This document shows positions 31,961 to 43,217 of a stretch of DNA of 64,000 nucleotides, piece by piece. The first letter of the stretch is position 1. Each line of letters begins with the position of its first letter. A program made the translations under genes and the position numbers. This DNA comes from Leptodactylus fallax (lineage: Eukaryota; Chordata; Amphibia; Anura; Leptodactylidae), in NCBI GenBank assembly GCA_947044405.1, contig CAMRHE010000021.1, forward strand, positions 9,532,501 through 9,596,500, given 5' to 3'. A model generated the notes under the pieces. That model was not told the DNA's origin and did no database searches. It saw only the letters and a list, made by a program, of their open reading frames with translations.

Positions 31961-32400
31961 CCGGACAACTCCTTTAAGGTGGCAATTGGGCTTTAATAAA
32001 GGGACTTTTCAGCTCATTTTTATTGATGATCTATCCTTAGGACAGATTATCAATAAGAGATCAGTAGACCCCAAACCCATCACCCCCCCCCCTGTCGGAT
32101 TAGCAGTTTGAAGGGGCCCCGGTGCCTGTTTATATCACATGCTGTCTGTTTATAGTGACCGTGTGATGTAATTACAGCCTTGTCACATAGACATGTATAG
32201 GACGAGGCTGTAGTTACATTACATGGCCACTGCGAGATGAATGACACTATGTAAAAAGAGAAGTAGTCACGGTGCTTACACAGGTACCACAGTTCATTCA
32301 AACAGCTGATCAGTGGAGGTCCTGGGTTTTTGAGTCCCACTGATTATTTTACTAAATGACCTGAAAAACCTTTTAAGTAGGAAACCTATGGGGTATTGAT
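31961..32400. repeat. MITE right end and a second dispersed repeat
   Basis: 31,961-31,977 completes the interrupted foldback MITE. 32,030-32,345 resembles a common amphibian repeat (GATCTATCCTTAGGACAG...ATTATCAATA, CAGTTTGAAGGGGCCCC). A C-run lies at 32,083-32,092. No gene. Confidence 0.5.
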
Positions 32401-33502
32401 AAGATGCACTATACATACAGGGTATACACGGACATTATTAATATAAAGATGCACTTGGGAGTTATTCATTATGGGGGGGTTATATCATATATTTTATAAT
32501 TGGGGTAGCAGCAGGATGGGGGTGCAGGTGAGGACAATGTGGGTCAGGTGCCTGGAAAAGTGAGGACCCAAAGATGTCTGTGCTGCAAACTTTACAGAGA
32601 CAAGTCACAGCTGGAAGAAGTGGTCATGGCGGTCCAAAGGGAAGAGAAGGGAAATGTGAAGGATTAGTCAGAGACGTCACCTGTAAGTCACAAAATGTTA
32701 CTGCCCTGTATTCACCTAAATAATAGAGGATAAATACCTGATTAATGGGGTCTGTCTGCTGAGAGCCCGACTGGGCGTGAAAATTGTCCCCCCCCCCCCA
32801 CACTGGGTGGAAATTCAGCCTGACCACAGCCAGGCTGAATATAGGCATGTTGCTTGGTGGATGGACAAACCCGCGTAGCTCTAATTCACTTTGATGGGAG
32901 TGCCAAAAATAGTACTCAGCTATCTGCGGCGCTCCTATTTTAGAGAATGGGGTTCATGCGGGCTCGTCCATCCACCAAGCAGAAGATGTGTGAAGTTACT
33001 TTCATTGTTAATGCCGTGTTGTTGATCTCTGATACTGAAGTAATACAGGAAGAATAATTCTTAAAAATTTTTTTATCACTTTGTGTATTGTGTATGTTTA
33101 TTGTGCGACGATAGCAGCGTGTGAAGCTAGTAGTATATAAACGCAATTTTTTTTTTTTTTGGGGGGGGGGGTGTCTTTCTATAGTCCGACTCAGGCAGCA
33201 AAGAGGCTAGGTTCACCCCTGTTACTAGTGCTGGTGAAATGCGTAGATGGAGTAGCTTGGACTTTATCGATAATGTCTATTATCTCTATGGAGTACAAGG
33301 GAGAAGTTTCATAAGCTGTACTTATTGCCTTTATGGAACTTTTAATGACTTCATGGATAACATCCATTAACTCTATGGAGTTTGAATGAGGAGTGTGAGC
33401 TTCCTAGCTAATATCTATTATCTCTATGAGGCACACAGGACTTAGGCTATCTTGCAAGGAGACATTTACATGTAAATGATAGCAATAACTAATTTCCTTT
33501 AG
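32401..33502. other. Unassigned DNA with homopolymer runs
   Basis: Includes a C-run (32,788-32,800), a segment shared with the hairpin at 22,555 (32,811-32,845), an imperfect inverted pair TTGCTTGGTGGATGGACAA / TCGTCCATCCACCAAGCAGA (32,851 and 32,965), a T-run/G-run at 33,149-33,172, and the dispersed repeat related to 16,800-16,900. No gene. Confidence 0.5.
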
Positions 33503-33784
33503 GCTAAGGCCCCATATTGAGCAACACAGCTAAAAAATGCAGCAAAAAGACATCACGTTTTTTCCCCCAGGTTTTTTTTATTGTGTTTTTGCTCTGTTTT
33601 TCTCTGCGTTTTTTATTTCCTTAATAAAAACACAGCTTTTCCGTAGCTTTTTTTTTTTCCACAGAGTATGGATGGGATTAGCCAGAATCTCATTCACTTT
33701 GCTAGTACTGTAAAACTTATTTTTTTCTGCTACATTTTTGCAGCAGCCAAAAATGTTGTGATTCTAGAACTTGGGGCCTTAGCC
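33503..33784. repeat. CTAAGGCCCCA-ended foldback MITE
   Basis: Begins AGGCTAAGGCCCCA and ends TGGGGCCTTAGCCT, inverted termini of about 14 bp. The interior is rich in poly-T and TTTTTGC motifs. A related partial copy is at 803-1,080. Confidence 0.7.
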
Positions 33785-34898
33785 TTAGACATCCCTGGTG
33801 TGTATGTCTCTGAGAGCTTGTGGGGGCTGGGCTGATTACAGTTCCCTAGGCAGAATGCTGTAGGATTAACCCTTGAAACCAATAATTTTAAACACAGAGA
33901 CTGAAGGCTGAACCTTGGTCTTTATTTTAATTGTTATATGGATTCAAAGTTGTGTTTTTTTATTACTATGTAACTACTCCCTATATCTACTAATTCCACA
34001 CTTTACAATGACTCTATATTTTAATAATAGAGGCATTTTTACAGTTGTTTTAAAAATTGTGTTACATTATGTATGTGTTTATAATGATACATATACACTA
34101 TAAGAAGATTACATTTCAGTTTGTGCTTTAGGCAACTGCTAGCTAAAGTAGCTTATCACCTATGACTTTGGATTGTGATACATACACACAGCTAACGGAT
34201 GGACATGTTTATATTCTGCCTTTGTTACTGTTGACTTCACTATCTTACAGTAATAATATCTTTAGTCTACCCCCAAGGAAAATGTGTTGTATGTTCAATT
34301 TCCACAGGCCTGCTGCCAAAAGCCCATATCATTTGCATTAAATAAGTGTTGTGTATCTTCAATTTCTCTCTAGGTAATAGAGGGTAAACCAGTGATAATT
34401 ATTTGTTATGTGCTTTAATGTTACTTGCACTATCTCTCAACTTTAATTAAACACTCTAAATTATCCTAATGTGCATTCATTTTCTACATACATAAGTGTC
34501 TAGCCATCTTTATAACATCCCTGTCTCTGGAAAGACATCAGCTTTGATTAATATGTAATTTTATGTAATCCATTATCACTCAGATACACTTTCCTTAATA
34601 AAAAATATAATAATACAGAGCTATTGATTTCTAAAGTACATACACAATGATAGAAGCAAGCTGAGAAGCTGCTTTCCATAGTTTAACAATAAATGTCATG
34701 TTGGTATTTACTTGTGAAAGTATTTTGCATGATTTTTAAATCAAGCTTATTTATATTGGTAGTACTCATTGAGTATAATGGTATTTATTCATATACAGGC
34801 TGTGTGTAGTTTCATAATACCAAGAAAGCCATAAAGATGACTGCAACAATTATGGCACTTCTTAAAGAGAACCTTTCAGCTCTCCTGATATGTCAGTA
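33785..34898. other. AT-rich DNA with no recognised feature
   Basis: Short open frames only; no repeat termini or coding signal recognised. Confidence 0.5.
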
Positions 34899-35103
34899 TT
34901 AAAGGGGTTATCTGGTTTTTGGTATTGATGGTCTGTCGTTAGGATAGGCCATCAATATTAGATCTGCATGAGTCCCAGATGTCTGAGATGTTGTACTGTC
35001 TCAGGACAGGAGATCTGATGGGTTCAAGGTGTCGGACCCCCACAGATCTAATATTGATTGCCTATTCTAAGGATAGGTCATCAATATCAGAAACCAAATA
35101 ACC
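34899..35103. repeat. TTAAAGGGGTT-ended foldback MITE, split by a hAT
   Basis: Left end TTAAAGGGGTTATCTGG. The two halves are palindromic (ATTGATGGTCTGTCGTTAGG with CCTATTCTAAGGATAGGTCA). The right terminus CCTTTAA is displaced to 38,262-38,268 by the hAT inserted eight bases before its end. Confidence 0.75.
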
Positions 35104-35622
35104 CAGTGGTTCTCAACCTTTCTAATGCCGTGACCCCGCAATACAGTTCCTCATGTTGCGGTGACCCCAAACCAAAAAATAATTTTGGTGGCTACTTCAA
35201 AACTGTAATTTTGCTACAGTTATGATTCGGAATGTAAATACCTGATATGCATTATGTATTCTAATTGCTACAAATCAAACATAATTTAAACATAGTGATC
35301 TACCCCCTACACAGGTAATGTTATTAACTATGGGGAAATTGAGAATTATTACAGTAATAGTGCCCCCCATATGAGTAATCTTATTACCTGTGCGGCGTCA
35401 CTATAACTGTAATAGCCCCTCATATACAGACCAAAAACAAAATAGATGCCACACGGCCATTGTTCATATAAATATATCACTTAACAGTGGCGATAGCCTG
35501 ACTTCACATAAAGACAGAGAGCAGTAATGGCCAAGCTTCTGGTTAATATGGGCTTGAGTCATATTATAATATTTACCGTATTTTTCGGACTATAAGACGC
35601 AACGGACCATAAGACGCACCTA

Positions 35623-37189
35623 CAGTCATGGCCAAAAGTTTTGAGAATGACACAAATATTATATTTTCACATGATCTGCTGCCCTCTGGTTTTTATGTGT
35701 GTTTGTCAGATGTTTTTATCACATACAGAAATAGAATTGCATTCATATTATGAGTAACAGAAGCTTATATTGACAGTTAGAATGAGTTAATGCAGCAAGT
35801 CAATATTTGCAGTGTTGACCCTTCTTCTTCAGGACCTCTGCAATTCTCCCTGGCATGCTCTCAATCAACTTCTGGACCAAATCCTGACTGATAGCAGTCC
35901 ATTCTTGCAGAATCAATGCTTTAATTTTGTCTGAATTTGTTGGTTTTTGTTTGTCCACCCGTCTCTTGATGATTGACCACAAGTTCTCAATGGGATTAAG
36001 ATCTGGGGAGTTTCCAGGCCATGGACCCAAAATCTCTATGTTTTGTTCCCTGAGCCATTTAGTTATCACCTTTGCTTTATGGCAAGGTGCTCCATCATGC
36101 TGGAAAAGGCATTGTTGAGCGCCAAACTGCTCTTGGACGGTTGGGAGAAGTTGCTCTTGGAGGACATTCTGGTACCATTCTTTATTCATGGCTGTGTTTT
36201 TAGGCAAGACTGTGAGAGAGCCGATTCCCTTGGCTGAGAAGCAACCCCACACATGAATGGTTTCAGGATGCTTTACAGTTGGCATGAGACAAGACTGGTG
36301 GTAGCGCTCACCTCTTCTTCTCCGAATAAGCTGTTTTCCAGATGTTCCAAACAATCGAAAAGGGGATTCATCAGAGAAAATGACTTTACCCCAGTCCTCA
36401 GCAGTCCACTCCCTGTACCTTTTGCAGAATATCAGTCTGTCCCTGATGTTTTTTCTGGAGAGAAGTGGCTTCTTTGCTGCCCTCCTTGAGACCAGGCCTT
36501 GCTCCAAGAGTCTCCGCCTCACAGTGCGTGCAGATGCACTCACACCTGCCTGCTGCCATTCCTCAGCAAGCTCTGCACTGCTGGTAGCCCGATCACGCAG
36601 CTGAAACACTTTTAAGACACGGTCCTGCCGCTTGCTGGTCTTTCTTGGGCGCCCTGGAGCCTTTTTGGCACCAATGGAAGCTCTCTCCTTGAAGTTCTTG
36701 ATGATGCGATAGATTGTTGGCTGAGGTGCAATCTTTCTAGCTGCAATACTCTTCCCAGTTAGGCCATTTTTGTGCAGTGCAATGATGACTGCACGTGTTT
36801 CTTTACAGATAACCATGGTTAACAGAAGAGAAACAATGATGGCAAGCACCAGCCTCCTTTTAAAGTGTCCAGTGGAGTCATTCTTACTTAATCATGACAG
36901 ATTGATCTCCAGCCCTGTCCTCATCAACACCCGCACCTGTGTTAATGGAGCAATCACTGAAACGATGTTAGGTGGTCCTTTTAAGGCAGGGCTGCAATGA
37001 TGTTGAAATGTGTTTTGGGGGATAAAGTTCATTTTCTAGGCAAATATTGACTTTGCAAGTAATTGCTGTTAAGCTGATCACTCTTTGTAACATTCTGGAG
37101 TATATGCAAATTGCCATTAGAAAAACTGAAGCAGTAGACTTTGTAAAAATTAATATTTGTATCATTCTCAAAACTTTTGGCCATGACTG
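35623..37189 (-). mobile_element. Complete Tc1/mariner transposon, DD35E type
   Basis: TA at 35,621-35,622 and 37,190-37,191. The ends start CAGTCATGGCCAAAAGTTTT and the roughly 39-bp inverted repeats differ at one base. Length 1,567 bp with one long transposase frame on the minus strand. The empty target would read GACGCACCTAGGTTTTAG. Complete ends, an uninterrupted frame and near-identical termini suggest recent activity. Confidence 0.93.
35800..36816 (-). CDS. Tc1/mariner transposase, intact (DD35E)
   Basis: 338 codons from ATG 36,816 (MVICKETRAVIIALHKNGLT); an in-frame ATG at 36,849 adds 11 hydrophobic residues and is less likely. The enzyme cuts and pastes the element in the nucleus. 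The N-terminal half has two helix-turn-helix DNA-binding domains (about residues 1-110) joined by GRPRKTSKRQ, an AT-hook-like, nuclear-localising motif. The catalytic domain has FSDESPFRLFG (first Asp), FQHDGAPCHKAK (second Asp) and [12 protein letters not shown] (Glu). I count 35 residues between the second Asp and Glu, against 34 in classical Tc1, so it may belong to the DD35E group known as Traveler. No stop or frameshift. Ends KKKGQHCKY. Confidence 0.92.
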   Translation of the reverse strand: MVICKETRAVIIALHKNGLTGKSIAARKIAPQPTIYRIIKNFKERASIGAKKAPGRPRKTSKRQDRVLKVFQLRDRATSSAELAEEWQQAGVSASARTVRRRLLEQGLVSRRAAKKPLLSRKNIRDRLIFCKRYREWTAEDWGKVIFSDESPFRLFGTSGKQLIRRRRGERYHQSCLMPTVKHPETIHVWGCFSAKGIGSLTVLPKNTAMNKEWYQNVLQEQLLPTVQEQFGAQQCLFQHDGAPCHKAKVITKWLREQNIEILGPWPGNSPDLNPIENLWSIIKRRVDKQKPTNSDKIKALILQEWTAISQDLVQKLIESMPGRIAEVLKKKGQHCKY

Positions 37190-37249
37190 TAGGTTTTAGA
37201 GGCGGAAAACAGGGAAAAATATTTTAAGACAAAAAAATGTGGTAAAATG

Positions 37250-37700
37250 TCTAATATATGGAAGTTGTAGTTTTGCAACAGCTGCAAGGTCACATTGACA
37301 GGTGTCCCTGCAGCTGTACGGGGAGGAATAGGGCGTCTTTTTTTGCAGGGCCAGATGTACTTTTTAGTTATGCCATTTTGGGGAATGTCTATTGCTTTGA
37401 TCACTTTTTATTCAAATCAGAGGCGAAACAGCAAAAAATATGGTGGTTTGGCACTTTAGATTTTTTTTTCCCGCTCTGATGTTCACCCTAAAAGAAAAAT
37501 ATTTTTATAAGGTTGTAGACCGGGCATTTTCGGACACAGGGATAGCTAATGTGTATGTGTTTCACAGTAATTTTGTACTTTTATATGTATTCTAGGGAAA
37601 GTGGGTGAGTTAGAACTTTTTTTTTTTATTTTATTTTTTTACTATTTTATTAGCCCCCCTCCCTTCATGGGGCTTGAACCTGCAATAGTTTGATTGCAAG
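37250..37700 (-). repeat. Dispersed repeat family A, copy 3
   Basis: Inverse of the 49,560-50,290 copy: GGGGAATGTCTATTGCTTTG, GAGGCGAAACAGC and GACCGGGCATTTTCGGACAC are shared. It lies inside the hAT at 35,104-38,253, so the repeat was either captured by or inserted into that hAT. Confidence 0.7.
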
Positions 37701-38268
37701 TCCCATAGACTGCAATACAAGTGTATTGCAGTCTATGGGAGATTCTGTACATTACTACTGAGGCTGGTCATAGACCAGTCTCAGTAGTAGTATCCCAGTG
37801 ACAGGCCTGGGAGCCTTCATTAGGCTCCAGGCTGTCACCGGAACAGGTCGACTCCCGCGATCTCGCCGCGTGGGGAGTCGACCTGCAACTCACAGATACA
37901 GTAGTAATGCCCGCGGTCAGACTCTGATCACGGGCATTAGCTCCGGGACTCCGCTGTACAGCGGAGGTCCAGTTGCTATGGTGACCGCTCTGCAGCAGAG
38001 CGGCCATCATTGTAACAGACCTGGCATCCGTGTAACAGCACGGCGGATGCCGGGAGCTACACAGCGCGGGGCACCCTCTCAGGCATTCAGTTTGGAACGC
38101 ACATCCATAACGACGTGCGTTCCAGCTGAATAGCGCAACTTCTCAGCGGCTAAAGCCATCGGAAATATGTATTTTCCGATGGCTTTAGGCGACCCCTGTG
38201 TTTTGGTCATTCGACTCCCGTCGGGGTCGCGACCCACAGGTTGAGAACCGCTGAAATAACCCCTTTAA

Positions 38269-38564
38269 GTAAATAATTGTATTCCCCATATATAACATTC
38301 TATAGCATCTTCACTTATAATTCTTTGTTGTGCTTTTCCTATTTCTCCAATTGATAGGGCATGTTTACACTCATGTGTCCAAAAACTGCTGACACTCTTT
38401 CAGACTGTGTAAGGGCACAGCCATATTACAAGGGTAATAATAACACTGAGTTCTAAATGTATTCATAAATATTCATGAGGAATAACAGGAATGACACATG
38501 CAGAGTTATGAAAAATGAGGACCTGAATGATTATTATTGTACATGAGGAATACAGGTACTCACA
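38269..38564. other. AT-rich DNA, no feature
   Basis: Nothing recognised apart from short AT-rich runs. Confidence 0.5.
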
Positions 38565-38800
38565 AGTTAGCAGTGTTGACAGTAAAGTGTCTTAATGGTT
38601 AACACCGCGGCCTTGCAACCCTGGGAACCTGGCTTCAAAGCCAAATAAGGGCATCCAACTATAAGAAGTCTATATTCTCCAAGAAGGTTTACATGGGTTT
38701 TTACCCAAATTCCAAACCCCATGGATAGGTTATTTAGTGTATTCCAAAAAAATGATTCTACTGTGCAGGATAATGAATTCCTGTGAACCCCACTTGGAAA
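38565..38800 (+). repeat. Degenerate tRNA-derived SINE
   Basis: TTAATGGTTAACACCGCGGC, then CTTGCAACCCTGGGAACCTG and GCTTCAAAGCC, fit box A and box B regions of a tRNA-like SINE head. TATATTCTCCAAGAAGGTTTACATGGGTTTTTACCC matches the GTTCTCC...GTGGGTTT body found in fish and frog SINEs. It is diverged, and the box B GGTTCGAAT is changed, so it is not a functional tRNA gene. Confidence 0.6.
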
Positions 38801-40704
38801 AAGGGTTGATTTGAAAGATAACAATCTCCATACAACATGGCAAAATATTTAGTGCTTTATATGTAATGGCAAACAAATAATTACAATTTACTATGCTGGT
38901 TAACAATGATATGTTTGGTGGCTTTATGCGTGTATAGACTCTGGTTATAGCACTGAGTAGCACTGCACTTCAAGTAATATTGTAATATTGAGTTGTAAAA
39001 CATAAAGACAATGTTTATTGTAGTAATTAAAATAGAGTTTGAACTTTATATACCCATATGCCACTTTGTTGTCCTATTAATTTCTAAGCTGTAATAAACT
39101 TCTCCACAGTTTTTGGCCTTTGACCAGAAATTCCTTCCACTGTCTTTTATTGTTTAATATATTTATTCTTCCAGTCTACTCTACTACATAAGAACTGAAT
39201 AAATAACAGAGGTCATCTCCCAGATGTAATAGGGCCTTGCAAAAGAGAAGTTAATATACAATAGTACTTTCCTTAGGTGAATAATGTCTGCCGTGGGCTA
39301 TTGAAGTCAAGTGATCATTAGTGTATGAGATACGGATCAATAAAAAACAGAGTCCCTACTCCTTGATGTTGTAGCATTACTGAACGGTGTACTTGAGTTA
39401 AGTGGGACTCTTGACTAATATTAAGTTAAAAATAATGTAAAAAGATGAAACTAAAACATTGACTGATTTTACAGTATATTTTGTGTCTAAAATTAAATGA
39501 AAGTTTATATTATTGCAAAAAATATTATTATGGTTTTATTTCAGGTTTGAAAATCACAAAATCTTTTTTTTTCACATTTGTTAAAAAAGAAATCAAGCAG
39601 AATAATAGATATCATATTGCATCATGTATATTTTTGTAGGCATGATGGGAAACATCAACAACGTAGATGAGTGAACCAGTTCAGAATGAACTAGGCTCTG
39701 GTCGAACTTTCCAAAATTTTTTGTAATTCAATTTGCACAAACTAGTCATCATGTGAAAACATGGAGAGAGCACAGAAGAAATACATGACCTCTGGGATCA
39801 GATGGGCTTCCCCATAATGCCTTGCAGTCAGTCCATATGACATGGGAAAGCTAATCATGCAGGACTATAGGTCAGAGGTCATTAGTGACTCATAAGTAGT
39901 ATAAAAATTGCTGGCAGAAACAAAAGGTAGATTATAGAGACAAGGTCTCAAATGTCCAGACTAACAGACATAGTAATAATACACAGCTAATACAATACAC
40001 TGTGGGATTACAGGGATTAGTGTTTTTAGAGTAGAATTGGAGAGGAAGAATGTGATTTTATCGATAGAGAGAGAGAGTGACATAGGAGTCTGCCTCCCAT
40101 ACTGTGTCACTGTTATGTTACTATTATTGTGCTGCAGTAAATGGATTAATCTCAATAATACTGTGTCCAAGACCAAGAACAGGCACATCACTCTTTTTAC
40201 ATGCATCTGGCATAATTTGGCTGTTCTTTTCCTTGCTGAATTTCAAAACGCTGTGAAGCTATATAAACTACCTCTCTAATTAAAATTTTTTTCCCTAAAA
40301 ACGGTACTGTAATATTTGGCCTGTCCACCCAAAAAAAAAAAAAATTACTGTGAAATTTTTAATAGATGCAGCTCCCCCCCCCCCCCCAACACACACACAC
40401 AAACACGCACACAGTACAGTGCGTTTTTAAACAGGCTGTTTCTTACCTCCAACTATCATCAATTTACATATAGACATACACGATGCTGTCATACTGATAT
40501 TACTATGGCTGTGGTTGTGTTAGAGAGCTAAAAAGGGTTTAGATAGAGTATTAGGACACAGTGTCATACACAACTTTTTAAAACAATTTATTTTGACTTC
40601 TGGTCTGGAATGAACCAGTTTGAAATAAATCACTTTTGTTTCAAAGTAGAGATTTGATTCTTGCTGAAAATTACAAATTGTTCGGTTTTTAGTGAAACCG
40701 AACA
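38801..40704. other. AT-rich DNA, homopolymer and microsatellite tracts
   Basis: No coding or repeat family recognised. A C-run followed by (CA)n lies at 40,374-40,412, and an A-run at 40,328-40,344. Short open frames lack domains. Confidence 0.5.
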
Positions 40705-40900
40705 ATTTGGGATTCATAGTTAAATAGTAGATGAGGTTGGATGAAGACACCAGTCCATCAAGTCCAACATATACCCTACAGTACCCTACAGTGTTGATCC
40801 AGAGGAAGGCAAAAACCCCATGAGGCCTATGCCAATTGCCCCATTTCAGCAGAAAAATTTCTTCCCGACTCCAATCTGGCAATCAGTATAAAACTCTGGA
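40705..40900 (-). mobile_element. CR1-type LINE, 3' end
   Basis: On the minus strand, GATTGCCAGATTGGAGTCGG, GGCAATTGGCATAGGCCTCA and TTGGACTTGATGGACTGGTG lead to a tail near TTTAACTATGAATCC. This is the typical 3' end of amphibian CR1. It is separated by 2.3 kb from coding CR1 sequence at 43,218-44,490 in the same orientation. Confidence 0.75.
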
Positions 40901-41739
40901 CCCAGGGTGACATACACTGCACCTCTGCAGGTTCCTGGCTGGACAATGGTCCTGGAATACCAGGAGACTGATGCAGGCGAAGTGCATTATATAAGATATG
41001 GTGGGCGCTGCAGCAACACATGACCCTTTGTTAGTGGCCATTTTCAGGTTGCTAAGGGTTGGCGTTTCACAATGAGATTCAACAAGACAACTTGTAGAGA
41101 GAATATATTAGTAAACTTCCGACATGCCCGTACCTAGTCTTCTGTACAGATTGCAGATACTTCCACATAGGATAAGTGTCCGCTGCTGATATCCCATTGC
41201 AGGAAACCAGCAGAGGATTTTGCTGATCTACTCCACAACAAACAATGCTCAGAATAACCTGCAATATAAGCTGTCGTGAGGCTGCTGCGAGACATTTTGC
41301 ACCTCAGGTCAGATTATGCTGCAGGATTTATTTAGGTCTCATCCCTCTGCTGCTACTGTACAATGCAGCAAATAAGCCGCCGACAAGTCCACAGTATCTA
41401 ATTCTCTGCATGTTCATCCCATGTAGACTTAATCTAAAAGGGCAGAATTGGTGACATGTGTACGATCAGTGGGGTCCTAGGACTGAGATCACCATCAATC
41501 ACATCAATTTCCCATGTTCTCCTGTCTCAATAGATTGGTGTTCATGCGCATTGCCATTCCATTCAAAGTCTACGGGACAGATGACAACAGCTGACCTCTG
41601 ACCTCTGCTACCTTCATCAGTTCCATACACTTTGTACAGAGCAGCAGTGTGTTCACTCACCCACCAAACTATTGACATGGGAAGACATAGGCAATTTATC
41701 ACCTATTTTAGGTTATCAATTTTGATTATCAAAAAAATG

Positions 41740-42190
41740 CTTTAAGGCTGACACCCCATTTTGGGGAAAAGCAGCTTTTTTTGTTGCAGATTTTGCTGCA
41801 GTTTTTTGAGCCAAAGCCAAGAATGGCTACAAAAGGAATGGGAAATATATCAGAAGCTCTTATACCCCTATCTTCTACTCAATCCACTCCTGACATTGCC
41901 TTAAAAAACTGCAGCAAAATTTGCAACAAAAAATACTGCTTTTCCATAACGTGAAACACAGTGTTTATGGCTGCTGCAAAAATCAGCCAGCAAAGTAAAT
42001 AAAATCTAATTATTTAATCTCATCCACAGCATGTAAATTTTAGCTGTGTAATCGTGAGCATTGCCACATATATTTAATAGGGGAAAAGAGTGCAGAGAAA
42101 AATGCATCAAAAGCTCAATGAAAAACACTGTGGAAAAAAACAATGTGTTTCGCTGCTTCTTTCTCCAGTGTTTCTTAGCTGCACTTCACT
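41740..42190. repeat. Foldback repeat related to CTAAGGCCCCA family
   Basis: GTTGCAGATTTTGCTGCAGT at 41,783 pairs with ACTGCAGCAAAATTTGCAAC at 41,909, forming a long hairpin around CCAAGAATGGC. A second block with poly-T/A and CTGCA motifs follows to 42,190. No coding capacity. Confidence 0.6.
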
Positions 42191-42207
42191 GTGTTGGGCC
42201 TAGTCCT

Positions 42208-42627
42208 TAAAGGGGTTGTCCAGGAATTACAGGTTTCTACAAGGAGTCCAGGGAAGGTGAAAAATAAAACCCACACTCACCTATCCCTAGTTCTCCCACC
42301 CCTGTCCAGTCCAGCGGCGCCCCAGTACTTGTTCCAGCGTCAGTCTTCGCCACACGTATCCACTGATGCCAGCGGCTTCATGATCCTAAGGAAAGGAACC
42401 GGGATGTCACTCACATACATCATCTGTGATGTCCCGATTCCTTTCCTTAGGCCGCTGATTGGCCTCACCAGTCATGTGGGGCAAGGACTTTTGCCCGAAC
42501 AAGCTCCCGGGCCCCGCTGGACCAGACAGCCATGGTAGACACCAGAGCACTGGGGACAGGTCAGTATGGGTTTTCTTTTTCTTATTTTTCACCTTCCCTG
42601 GACAATTCATGGACAACCCCTTTAACA
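42208..42627. repeat. Complete TTAAAGGGGTT-ended foldback MITE
   Basis: Left end TTAAAGGGGTTGTCCAGGAA and right end GGACAACCCCTTTAA form inverted termini. The interior is strongly palindromic: GAAAGGAACCGGGATGTCA with TGTGATGTCCCGATTCCTTTC around 42,391-42,446. About 420 bp. The best preserved member of this family in the window. Confidence 0.8.
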
Positions 42628-42729
42628 TCTCAATATACTGAGCATCACACTATAAAATACATTTCTAGTATGTATAATGGTATACATGTACAGAAGAAAA
42701 CACAGATAGATAGACATTCATATGCTGTA

Positions 42730-42875
42730 TATACTTACACTTATACCATATATTCACACACATACATTCATATACAATATACACACACACACACACACAC
42801 ATACATGTCTACAAACAAACAGTACTCATACAGTAAATAAGACACATACTGTAAATAAATATACAGATATATACA
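42730..42875. repeat. Microsatellite (AC/AT-rich)
   Basis: (CA)n and ATACA-type repeats, including ACACACACACACACACACAC at 42,781. No gene. Confidence 0.8.
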
Positions 42876-43217
42876 TATTAAATATACATATCTTACCCAA
42901 AAAATACACTTACCTTTGGCTGAATTTCTGGGTGCGGCAGTAGTGAAGCTCTAACATCGCACAGGACTTCTCCCCTCACACACATTCTGATCAGATAGAT
43001 GAGTCACTGCTTGTGAGGAGGAAGGGGAAGTCAGGGTTGCACAGGGTGCTGCTAAATGCTGGGGAGCTTTACAAGCAGTGATCACCAAACCCTGCCAGAT
43101 CTGACAATGGTTTCTCTAATCTCGATTATTAGTCTTAATAGTAGGGAAAGTATGTGTCCCCTATGGGTGTGGGGGCCCTGGGCAACTTCCCAGTCTGCCC
43201 CCCCTAACGCCGGCCCT
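42876..43217. other. Unassigned interior of the 2.3-kb insert
   Basis: GC-richer segment ending in the hAT-like terminus at 43,217. No gene recognised. Confidence 0.4.

Larger units (their letters stand above)
35104..38253. mobile_element. hAT-type element containing a Tc1 transposon
   Basis: Termini CAGTGGTTCTCAACC and GGTTGAGAACCGCTG, inverted with one mismatch, and an exact 8-bp duplication AAATAACC (35,096-35,103; 38,254-38,261). This CAGNGGTTCTCAACC end is characteristic of Charlie-like hAT elements. Without the nested Tc1 it is about 1.58 kb and has no transposase, so it is non-autonomous. It also contains a dispersed repeat with AAGACGCACC motifs (35,578-35,620) and a family A copy (37,250-37,700). 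Confidence 0.9.
40901..43217. mobile_element. Probable hAT-type insert splitting the CR1
   Basis: The right end GGGGGCCCTGGGCAAC...ACGCCGGCCCTG reads inward as CAGGGCCGGCGTTAGG, a hAT-like terminus. The left end would be CAGGGTGACATACACTG. Flanking octamers TCTGGACC and CCTGGATC share 6 of 8 bases, and joining across them restores continuous CR1 sequence. The inverted termini match only at CAGGG, so this is an inference. The interior holds the palindromic repeat at 41,740-42,190 and the MITE at 42,208-42,627. Confidence 0.45.

Noticed and set aside
38565..38650. Functional tRNA gene
   Set aside because: Box B is degraded and the sequence continues into a SINE body; no convincing cloverleaf.
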